NCBI RefSeq assembly: GCF_000003605.2 | Contig: NW_003157229.1 | Location: forward strand, 324,183 to 384,086 | Direction of reading: 5' to 3' | DNA: 59,904 nucleotides | From: Saccoglossus kowalevskii | Lineage: Eukaryota; Hemichordata; Enteropneusta; Harrimaniidae | Position numbers and translations under genes: made by a program | The notes under the pieces: generated by a model | The model's input: only the letters and a program-made list of their open reading frames with translations | Told to the model about the DNA's origin: nothing | Database searches by the model: none | Shown: one piece after another, positions 49,601 through 59,904 of the stretch | Layout: each line of letters starts with the position of its first letter | Position numbering within the stretch: the first letter of the stretch is position 1

Positions 49601-52423
49601 ATACATTTAGAGTAAGCAGTGACTTAATTGTAAAATACTTTAATGTATTTTTTCTCTCAGTTGTTGGTGTATGCTTTTTTCACATTTGGATGCCAAACAA
49701 AAATCCGTAAGATAAATATTTGTATTGCTAGAATGCATATATGATAAAACCTATAAGGCATCAGAGTCAAGAAAGTGAGATTATTGAGATAATATTCACA
49801 CAAAAACTTATACAATACTGCTCATATGTTACAACTAGAGACATGTTTGTTGTGCCAATTAGAGCAGATCAATGTATGCGGAATCGACAACTACAGGTCC
49901 CCAGATTTACGTAATACGATCACAGTACAACCAATATTCAAGACACATTAGAATGCATGTCTGATTTTATTTGTACCCATGGCTTCTACACCCGAGAACA
50001 GACGTGGTAATTAAGTAAATCGAGCGGCTGCCTGCTAGACTAATCATTGACGTAAGAACTGATTAATTAATTCGTGACTTCGAGCATATATAAAGGCATG
50101 ATTCATTGGACATAGTTTTTCCATTTTGATGGGATTACGCAACCTTGTTAGACCTGAAGCAAATACATCGTCGTCAGTGTGCTGGAAAGCAAGGTAAAAT
50201 GTTAATTGAGTTGATGGAAATCACAGTGTTTAATTATTGTGTGCCAAGTTGAGATCTCCACCCGCTGCTGTCTGGCCCTGAAACGTGGTATTCAGGCCTT
50301 CGACAAAACCACACGGACAGTTCGATGCATTTAAAACTGTCGACAAATCCACATGGGGCTAATCACCATATCAGCATAGACTTATATAATGACAGGGCGA
50401 GTGGTAGAAAGAGCTACAATCATTTTTAATATATTAAATATTGTCATATCTATCATTCACAATGCACACGACCTTCGGTTAGAAAGCGTTTTAATTTGCA
50501 CCACACGAGGCAGCGGTAACTGACATGGATTATTAATGTTGGTATGCAGACATGATATAATTAGAACTTTCTTTATACGCTAACAGATCTATAACTTTCA
50601 GCCAATCCAGTTTTTAAAAGCAGTGCTGGAAGCAACGAGTTCCTTAATACTCGACAAATGACCTGTTAGCCGCTCCATGCAGGTTTCATTTGCACTTGTA
50701 GCTTATAAGCTCGTTATTAACCGGAAAGATACGTCTTATATAACCCTACTAAAATCAAACATCTATACTAATAGTTGTCAAATAATCATAGCTTCATCAC
50801 TGTTCTCTTCAGTTTCCATTCATTATTTCTTAATATGTCAGAGGATGTTTTGTAATAAGCGAGACTACATACACACATACAAGTACAACTTCGTAGGAGA
50901 CTGATTGTCTGACAACCTTCGATCCACGCGTTTGTGTGACGCGTCGCTGCCCGCCACGAGTGTAATGAAGTACCTTCCTTCTCAGAAATGAAGGAACCTA
51001 TGTTCATGAAATTAAACCATCCATCAGTGTCAGGTATTTCTGCCTTTAATCAACTTCGTCAGATCTAATAAAGATTAGTTTGCAATAAAGGTTACTATTA
51101 CTTTAGTCTAGATATGTACATACGGCTTGTATTTTAAACTTACTTGACATCAATTCGCTTCTATAATGTGTTGCGTGAAAGAAAACCTCGCCGAATTCCT
51201 GATTTTAACACGATTCCGATCTAATTAACTAAGACTATCAACATCTCGTGGAATAACGGTAATGGAGCGGTATAGGTGTAATCAAGTGGAGTGCAAATAT
51301 TTTTAAGTTGCATATGCCTAATATTACTCGCTGCATTCACTTCAACTGTTACAGTATATTCAGTCACATTATTCTCGTTTGTCGTTTTCGGTTTACTAGA
51401 AATGAACGATTCTGTCACGATCAATCATTTTTGTATAATGAATAGGGAAAATTACGCTTTTAAGTTATTTTTTATCATACACTTAGTTGCGAATTAATAT
51501 TGATCGCATATGAGCTTTAGTATTGTGAATTCATGCATTCTTAATCAATTTGTAGGGAGAACATTTTAAATGATTTGATTTCAGATTAAATGACAGGGAG
51601 AACGGGTATGAAAACCACTAAATAAGCGAAAATCCTGGAACACCGGGTCGCTGTACATAAATTCCAAGTGCGCCTGAAGCACCGCTGGCATAATGACAAT
51701 TAGTACCATGTATCCTGGAACCATGTACACCTACCTGACACTTCCTTGGAATAGGGAATTGTGTCGATTAAAAGGCATGCCGAGTTGTTTACTTGCTTGC
51801 TTCACTGCTGCCGTCTATGTTTTTTATTTAAAAAACGAGATCGCTATGACGTCTGTACACCGAGCTACGTACCCTGACAAAGCACTGAGTGTTTTACGCT
51901 ATTCCAAACACGTATACTTTTCAACTGATGATACTCGAAATTTCACATTAATGATGTTGAGTGTATTTTCAGAAAAACGTGCGTTTGATATTGGTGAATT
52001 GTTCGAGGGAGGTGAAGAATGTATGAACACCGACTCAAGAAACCCGTGCTTAATGATGAGAGGTCATGAACGTGTGTGTATGTGTGTTTGACGGTTTCTA
52101 TCACACGAGAGATGAGAATACAATTGCACAACATCCAACTATGTTTAATTAATATTATTATACATCTGTCACCGTAACGCCATAAGTTACAGCGTGCCGT
52201 AATTTTGCGGTATTTTACGGGTTATTTTCATCCTACCATATAAGGAATTGCGAATTCCAAATATGAAATGATTACTCGCGTAAGCGCCCATTAATAATAA
52301 AAACAACATGGCTGCCACCAGAGTTTGACCGGACTCCACACAAAGAAGTTCGCTGATTCTGCTCTAAAGATTTTGTATTTTGACATTCCCATGAAGTATC
52401 CTTTGAAGGAAAAAATGTATATA
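46609..52423. other. Intergenic with one candidate promoter
   Basis: No established gene. Contains a G-rich stretch near 48215-48275 (AAGGGGTGTCAAGCC-type string repeated loosely), a TA run at 48752-48772 and the candidate core promoter near 50087-50154. Confidence 0.45.
50087..50154 (+). promoter_or_regulatory. Candidate TATA/Inr/DPE core promoter
   Basis: TATATAAAGG at 50087-50096 is followed by CCATTTT (Inr consensus YYANWYY) with its A at 50123. AGACC at 50150-50154 fits the DPE consensus RGWYV at exactly +28 to +32 from that A. The TATA box is a few bases farther upstream than usual. An ATG at 50129 opens a frame that runs into AAG|GTAAAA, a possible splice donor at 50193/50194. No downstream exon was found, so the product could be a non-coding RNA, a long-intron gene or nothing. 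Confidence 0.3.
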
Positions 52424-52564
52424 ATAATAAGTTTATTGTGAGGATACCTCAAAGTATGCACTTAGAAAGTACGCCATCGCATCGACCTCCGCTGCGCGTC
52501 GGTCGAACTTCCGCTGTACTGTCTTCGTGCATACTTTGAGGTATTCTCGTAATAAACTTATTAT
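52424..52564. mobile_element. Fold-back (near-palindromic) element, 141 bp
   Basis: Two arms of about 70 bp meet near 52494. The outer 38 positions agree at 35 (both arms begin ATAATAAGTTTATT and both contain ATACCTCAAAGTATGCAC). The inner parts are CpG-rich and diverged but still related. No open frame is present. It is probably a MITE or fold-back element; the target duplication is unclear because the flank is also TAATAA-rich. Confidence 0.75.
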
Positions 52565-55500
52565 GAAGAACTGTTGTATAAGCACATGTGCATTATTAGT
52601 TAATCATTCGCGATAACCCCAGTCTTACCATGAGAAAATTAAATCATCTTTAACCTAATGTGCTTAATTATACAATATGTTGTTTTTTAACATCACTGGC
52701 GGTCGTATATTTTCAATCCGACACGAAATGCGATGAACCGACAACTAGACATGATTGACTTCTCTGGGTCACTTGAAAAGCTCTTCTCACATACATGTGT
52801 TAATGAATTGGAAATCAAACAGTATGACGTATATGCTAGTAGGTTTCAACAAATTAAAAATACTTAGTGTGTTTATATACCAAGAAATGTGTGTTCTCTG
52901 AAGTAATAAGTATCGCAATTTGACTTATATCATTTAAATAAAACGACATAATAATTTCAAATACACAAACATTTCTGAACGTCTGCACTTTTAGTTGCCA
53001 GTAACAAAAGCATTCGTCTTTGAAAAGAACTTCTGAGTACAGCAAGCGCAATGCGTGTTTAACAATAATTTAACAATACATTATACGTTAGCTCCCTACT
53101 CTTGTTTATTTTTCTTTGATTTATGAAAGTCGGAACGCCAAAAAAAACTAATTTGAGCTCTTGTATCCACCTCTATATTACGTGACCCAGCAATATGTGT
53201 CTCGATATTGTACTATATTATGTAAATATTAATGGCAAGCCTGGCCCGATAATGTCGCACACGCAATATAACAACATACTAAATTCTGCATTCATCCACA
53301 GAAGTGTAATATTTGTATTAACGTGGATGTGTTAGATTGCGTTTGGTTGTTATTCTATAACATATACGTTTTTTCATCGTCAACATTTTTCATCCCCTTC
53401 ATTGTTGTAATTTCCGGCACATTTTCCCTGTCCTTAGGCATCGCTAGCAGTGTAGTTTTAATATGACCTCAATGGGCATGCTGACATCAGGGACAACATG
53501 TCAAGGACGTTCACCGCGGTAAGCAAATATTCCAATTATCAGGCCGTGTTCGGGTAATGTACTGATGTTTGACACAGACATTAACGGCTAGGTCGTATCG
53601 TCACATTCGTTAACTTGTAGGTCATGTCGATACATCCGTTAACAGCCACATCGTGTCGTCGCAGCCATTAATCTGGATTCGCTGAAAATATCTCACAATA
53701 TACACAGTGCACATCGTTATTGCTTATCACACCTCTAAGTCGGCTAGTTATAGAGTTCGACAGATATAGTAGGAATCATGGCAATTGTCTTCGCTTCATA
53801 AATTTTATGAACAGACATGTATCGTACTAGCATGGATAGCGAAATTGTTTTTTTTTTTGTTTTTTTTGGCAATTGAAATAAAGTAAAATTAACGTGTCAA
53901 TTCTTACGTGGCGCACCGTCAGTTTTCACAAATCTTATTTATTGTTTATTAACTCTGGGTCACTGTAGCGGCACATGAGTCATTGGTGTTAACATAAGTC
54001 ACAGTACAGTGAATTAAATGCCTTGATAATAGTCAATAAAATATATACATATTTTGCATGTGATATGTTGACCGTCGTGCGCTCAGATAAATAAACTAAA
54101 AATACGGAGCAGCACTGATGAAATTGTTCGCCATAGTATTGTTTAGTAGTGAAGTGATGAGGTCTCGAGTTAATTTGGTTGCTTAGGTATAAAATACTAA
54201 CGACGTATTCACTGATTTAGATTGAAAATAGGAAAACGTCGGTAGATAACTGCTGTACACGAAACGTGTGTTGTTTATGTATACGTGTGGGCGCAATCGC
54301 TACATTTATTCCACGAATTATGATATGGAAATCATTGAAACTTAGCGGGTTTCATTTACTACATTATCCACCGAGGTGTATGCAAACACCACAGTCACTA
54401 CAGGATAGCATAATCAATCTGGCGTAATAGAATAATCTGCGTTCATAGGCCAGTTTAAATAGGGGACCCTCTAACATCGCACGTTCTACAGATGATTGAC
54501 ATTGCTTAAAAAGTGACGGCATTGTCACTAAACTAATCAAATCTGTGGTCAATAGCTGGCAAAGTAGACGTTAGTTTTGTTGCGTACTGTAAATGAAACG
54601 CCGCATTTGAAAGGCAATGTTGGTTTCGTAGTTTCGAAGCGCCGTGTCTAGCTAGATCTTTGCATTATACACCATAAACTCTGTAAGTCGGCGACGTAGA
54701 AAATGCTGTCAACAATAGATTTAATTAAAATAGTTATGTGGAAGCGTATATTCGCTCTCTATGCATAGCAAGCCAAGTAGCAGAATTGTGTAGCTTGTCT
54801 TGAAATGTTTATCGTATATCATATTAACACTGTTTGAAACAGGACATACATGCCTGAATGACATATTACCATTAAAGTGGTTTGCCAAAAATCAAAGAGT
54901 GAAACTGTTTCGGGTTCAAACATACATCTATGTGACAAATTGTAAATCAGTAATATTATCTACGTTCCGGCAAATATCAAGATCTGACTCTTTCTTTTAT
55001 ATTTATGTGTGTGCAAGAGATGTGGTTTCTGATGAAAATCAGTATTGTCATGGTTGTTATGGATGTTTCAATAAAAGAAATGCAGTATTAACTAGCAATT
55101 TATTTGGTAATATACTTTACCACTATAATATTATGACACAGTATACCAGTATTTTTACAGCAACATTTGGTTTTGCAGATATATTCATTAGTCTTGAATT
55201 ACTATTAGATGTACATTAGGGTTCTGCGTAGACGTGAAAGAACCGGTTTGATTACTTCTTTGAAGTGTCTGCGCATCACTAAGAATTCATTAGTTCCTAG
55301 GGTTATCGTGTGTCTGATACAAGGTTCCAGGGTTCGAGTATAATTGTTTATATGACGACTAAACTAATACACTATGCATTCCCTAGGCGATGCTGATTTT
55401 TATTTAAAGTGTAGTTACCTCCATATTACTTGTGTACCCTGATATGGATAGAACGCAACAAATTGAAGAGAGCTGTCAACCGGGTGTAACTGTCATTTCA

Positions 55501-57597
55501 AATACACGGGAACATATCCCGGGAAGGTATATTAAACCATACCAACCACGCTTTAATAGCTCCCAGGTCACCTGCTCTTTTATGTGAATAACACTGTATA
55601 TGTTCGATAGGGATACAGTCATTAACTTCAACGCGGTTATTGGGCCTCTTGTAGGGTGGGTCGTTCATGTAATTTAAATATCTTAAAGTGTTCTATGTTC
55701 TTCAGGTAATGAGGTGTACATGATCGTATACAGTGTTTACTCCACACAAAAACGATGAATTCAGCCGAATTTTGTTAGCGGTTGGCTTATTGTTGCCCAA
55801 ACGAATCGTTTGGCATTTGTTTTCCCCCGATTTGAAGAAACTGCCAAAAACGCGCTTCTCAACTTGTCTCTTTATATAGTTTCTAGCGGTACTCAAGATG
55901 GCGGCTTCATATAGTGAATATCGGTACATTAATCGCATTTATTTTATTATGAATTGCACGCCAGCTGGCTGTGGTTCTAAACTATTCTTTAATAAAACCA
56001 GTTTCATCCGAATGAACAAAAATAAAGCTACCAGCAAAGGCGCACAATGTGTTACCGGTGGAATGTCAATATATTTAAAAATATGTTTTCCAACCTCGAC
56101 AAATATGTCAATCAACACTTCTGGCATACTGCAACGAAATGAATCATATATATTCCGGTGTACTTAAAATCATTGAGTAATTCAGATAATTTTCAACTGA
56201 AGAGTACGTAATATTAAAGTTAATATTAAACGACATATCTAAGATTGTATTAATGAAGGACGATCCTGGACAGACGCTCTGGGTGACTAGGTCACAATTC
56301 CCAACCTTTAAGAAAAAAAAGATCTCGTAAACATTTGATCCCAACACTGTGATCTGCATTTTGAGCACCATTCCATAAATAACAAATCAATGTAACTATA
56401 TGATTGAGATAAATCAATATTATTTTGCAGAAAGAGAGCAAAAAGATAAAACAAAGCAATTAACTCGAATGCCCAGCCCCGACACATTCGGACCAAGAAG
56501 TACTTACCATACTTCATTCGTCCATTAACTGAGTAAAACTAGATGTATTATTGATTATGTGACTAATTGGTGAGACGTTGGAAAGACATTTACATGTCAA
56601 AGCTTGATTAATGAGTGATTGACACTAATGCAACAGGACATAACACTATACTTTAAAGTACAACTACCAAATGTTGCAATTTTTAACTCAGACATAACCC
56701 TGATTTTAACAACACAATCTGATTATTAATAATATCCTGTATTTTCTTTTGTTTACACAGCAACCTAAATTAAGAAAAGTGTTATAACTGCAGATGCAAT
56801 CTAAAATTGTTATCTGAAATAATGTCTCAAATGGTGCAATAACGTATTGTAGACGTCGCCTCTCTCAAACATTATTCAATATTATATTATTGTCTTACAA
56901 GTCATTGAATTGTATATAAACGGAATAGTTGTGATCATAGCACAAATATGAGTGAACATGGTTGAGTATTCGGTATTGCATTCATATAGTCTTGCGATGG
57001 AGCGAATGTCCGGATTAAGTATAAATATATTTATAATGATATTCCAATCTTCATGCGTATTTTCAAAGTATGACTAATTGAAATATTTTTATGATGATAT
57101 AAATTGATCTTGATCTGCTACCATAATGAAACATTGCGAATTGATATCGGTTATCAAACCCTAAGACGTTATTTGTGATTCAACTGACATCAATCTAAAT
57201 AAATTATAACTCTTATAATTCAAAATGTGCAGATATATAGCACTAACAAATTAATGGTGGCGATTAATATTGGAAACATCTGTATCCGGGCCCAGCTTTG
57301 AACTATTAGGTTTCACATTAGAACGAAGCGAATATGTAGTAATAAAATCAAATACCATATAATTCATTCTGGAAATAAACCACGGTAATTAAAGGAAGAG
57401 TGCTCTAAACACTATTTCACAAATTAGCTGACTTACAATACTTCATGATGGGTTAGTACACGAAAGAACAAAAACAGCTGACGAATTCTTCTACTAATTA
57501 TAATTGATGGGCAATATCCCACAGACGTTAAAAGAAACAGCTGGGTAGTACAACAATTACAGTATAGTTATTGATGTGATTCTATAGATTGTTGGAC
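52565..57597. other. Intergenic
   Basis: AT-rich unique sequence with T runs at 53849-53867. CAAGATGGCGGC at 55894-55905 is a YY1-like AAGATGGCGGC string. The 139-codon frame at 54800-55219 is the longest ordinary open frame, but it does not start with ATG in good context and matches no family I know. Confidence 0.45.
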
Positions 57598-59904
57598 TTG
57601 TGTAAGTAAGTATGCATGGTGGGTGAAAGTAAGATGGATGGTGGATGGAAGTAAGGTGAGTGGTGAGTGAAAGTACGGTGGATGGTGGAAGGAAGTAAGA
57701 TAGATGGTGGAAGGAAGTAAAATGGATGGTGGATGGAAGTAAGGTGAGTGGTGATTGAAAGTACGGTGGATGGTGGAAGGAAGTAAGATGGATGGTGGAA
57801 GGAAGTAAGATGCATGATGGGTGAAAGTAAGATGGATGGTGAGTGAAAGTAAGATGGATGGTGGGAGGAAATACGATGGATGGTGGAAGGAAGTAAGACC
57901 GATGGTGGGTGAAAGTATGATGTATGGTGAGTCAAAGTAAGATGGATGGTGGAAGGAAGTAAGACCGATGGTGGGTGAAAGTAAGACAGATGGTGAGTGG
58001 AAGTAAGATGGATGGTGGAAGGAAGTAAGATGGATGGTGGAAGGAAGTAAGATGGATGGTGGGTGAAAGTAAGATGGATGGAGGGTGAAAGTAAGATGGA
58101 TGGTGGAAATAAGTAAGATGGACGGTGGGTGAAAGTAAGATGGATGGTGAGTGAAAGTAAGATGGATTGTGGAAGGAAGTAAGATGGATGGTGGGTGAAA
58201 GTAAGACCGATGGTGGGTGAAAGTAAGATGGATGGTGAATGGAAGTAAGGTGAGTTGTGAGTGAAAGTACGATGGATGGTGGGTGAAAGTAAGACCGATG
58301 GTGGGTGAAAGTAAGATGGATGGTGGAAGGAAGTAAGATGGATGGTGGAAGGAAGTAAGATGGATGGTGGGTGCAAGTAAGATGGATGGTGAGTGAAAGT
58401 AAGATGGATTGTGGAAGGAAGTAAGATGGATGGTGGGTGGGTGAAAGTAAGACCGATGGTGGGTGAAAGTAAGATGGATGGTGAATGGAAGTAAGGTGAG
58501 TTGTGAGTGAAAGTACGATGGATGGTGGGTGAAAGTAAGACCGATGGTGGGTGAAAGTAAGATGGATGGTGGAAGTAAGTAAGATGGACGGTGGGTGAAA
58601 GTAAGATGGATGATGAGTGAAAGTAAGATGGATGGTGGGTGAAAGTAAGACCGATGGTGGGTGGAAGTAAGATGGATGGTGGAATGGAGGTAAGGTGAGT
58701 TGTGAGTGAAGGTACAATGGATGGTGGAAGGAAGTAAGATGGATGGTGGGTGAAAGTAAGACCGATGGTTGGTGAAAGTAAGATGGATGGTGGAAGAAAG
58801 TAAGATGGATGGTGGAAAAAAGTAAGATGGATGGTGGGTGAAAGTAAGATGGATGGTGAATGAAAGTAAGATGGATGGTGGAAGGAAGTAAGTTGGATGG
58901 TGGAAGTAAGTAAGATGGACGGTGGGTGAAAGTAAGATGGATGATGAGTGAAAGTAAGATGGATGGTGGGTGAAAGTAAGACTGATGGTGGGTGGAAGTA
59001 AGATGGATGGTGGATGGAAGTAAGGTGAGTTGTGAGTGAAGGTACGATGGATGGTGGAAGGAAGTAAGATGGATGGTGGGTGAAAGTAAGACTGATGGTG
59101 GGTGAAAGTAAGATGGATGGTGGATGGACGTAAGGTGAGTTTGAGTGAAAGTATGATGGTGAGTGGAAGGAAGTAAGATGAACGATGGGTGAAAGTAAAA
59201 TGGATGGTAAGTGAAAGTAAGATGGATGGATGGTGGAAGGAAGTAAGATGGATGGTGAAAGGAAGTAAGACGGATGGTGGGTGGAAGTAAGATGGACGGT
59301 GGGTGAAAGTAAGATGGATGATGAGTGAAAGTAAGATGAATGATGGGTGAAAGTAAGACCGATGGTGGGTGGAAGTAAGATGTATGGTGGATGGAAGTAA
59401 GGTGAGTTGTGAGTGAAAGTACAATGGATGGTGGAAGGAAGTAAGATGAATGGTGGGTGAAAGTAAAATGGATGGTAAGTGAAAGTAAGATGGATGGATG
59501 GTGGAAGGAAGTAAGATGGATGGTGGAAGGAAGTAAGATGGATGGTGGGTGAAAGTAAGATGGATGGTGAGTGAAAGTAAGACCGATGGTGGGTGAAAGT
59601 AAGATGGATGGTGAGTGAAAGTAAAATGGATGGTGAGTGGAAGTAAGATGGATGGTGGAAGGAAGTAAGATGGACGGTGGAAGGAAGTTAGATGGATGGT
59701 GGAAGGAAGTAAGATGGATGGTGGGTGAAAGTAAGATGGATAGTGAGTGAAAGTAAGATGGATGGTGGAAGGAAGTAAGATGGATGGTGGAAGGAAGTAA
59801 GATGGATGGTGGAAGGAAGTAAGATGGATGGTGGAAGGAAGTAAGATGGATGGTGGGGGAAAGTAAGACGGATGGTGGGTGAAAGTAAGATGAATGGTGA
59901 GTGA
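57598..59904. repeat. 22-bp purine-rich minisatellite array, truncated by right edge
   Basis: The unit is close to GAAAGTAAGATGGATGGTGGGT. Two main variants (GTGGGTGAAAG and GTGGAAGGAAG) intermix, with occasional GACCGATGG and AAGGTGAGTTGTGAG units. Cytosine is nearly absent on the plus strand except in the GACCGATGG-type units. On the minus strand the array lacks stops in all frames, so it gives 618-, 264- and 261-codon open frames of HPSYF/ILLPS/TIHLT repeats. A 22-bp unit rotates the frame, so this openness reflects composition and not selection. The array runs off the window. Confidence 0.97.

Noticed and set aside
51693-52091. 132-codon plus-strand open frame
   Set aside because: No family resemblance, and a low-complexity end from a TGTG string. 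Not supportable as a gene.
54800-55219. 139-codon plus-strand open frame
   Set aside because: Its composition matches AT-rich noise, with no recognisable domain and no splice or promoter context. Kept as unassigned.
55322-55350. B-box-like GGTTCGAGT suggesting another tRNA
   Set aside because: The T-arm does not close (CCAGGGTTCGAGTATAA) and no D-arm or acceptor stem could be found at the right distance.
57568-59424. 618-codon HPSYF/ILLPS repeat frame and two overlapping long frames on the minus strand
   Set aside because: A 22-bp unit rotates the frame and all three minus frames lack stops because of base composition. There is no sign of selection for one frame.

Overview
This is AT-rich animal nuclear DNA. 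It holds one receptor reading frame with a complete seven-helix amine-GPCR layout and one three-exon acetyltransferase gene with GT-AG introns. The rest is mostly repeats and non-coding sequence, with no bacterial-style gene packing. The receptor belongs to the invertebrate D1-like dopamine class (Dop1R2/DAMB type), which vertebrates lack. That points to a non-vertebrate metazoan; a hemichordate, cephalochordate or lophotrochozoan would fit, but the phylum cannot be fixed from this window.

Layout. 1-2433: a 21-bp minisatellite that runs off the left edge and contains a 588-bp higher-order period. 2434-5479: a degenerate tRNA-like sequence, two stretches of decayed coding sequence (2827-3179 and about 3600-4742), a CpG-rich patch between them carrying a TCTCGCGAGA palindrome, and an RNA-type inverted repeat. 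5480-5997: a non-autonomous DNA transposon with TTAA target duplication. 6180-7753: a GNAT acetyltransferase gene of the two-domain YitH-like type, with an 8-nt first coding exon. 7860-9030: A/C-rich, T-poor degenerate repeats with a four-copy 60-bp tandem block. 9031-17072: no gene seen. 17073-18533 (minus): the single-exon dopamine-type receptor. 18534-57597: a gene-poor stretch of about 39 kb containing a TTTA microsatellite, a large TGAG microsatellite, a pair of dispersed CpG-rich repeats in opposite orientation, a second TTAA element, a fold-back element and one candidate core promoter. 57598-59904: a purine-rich 22-bp minisatellite that runs off the right edge.

The two genes share no evident pathway: one is a membrane amine receptor, the other a soluble acetyltransferase. 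The long open frames in the three tandem arrays (up to 618 codons) are products of repeat composition and are not annotated as genes. I found no convincing undescribed system. The observations best worth following are the decayed coding region with traceable stops and frameshifts, the TTAA elements (one just upstream of the acetyltransferase gene with a possible captured first exon), the inverted repeat pair and the candidate TATA/Inr/DPE promoter in the gene desert.
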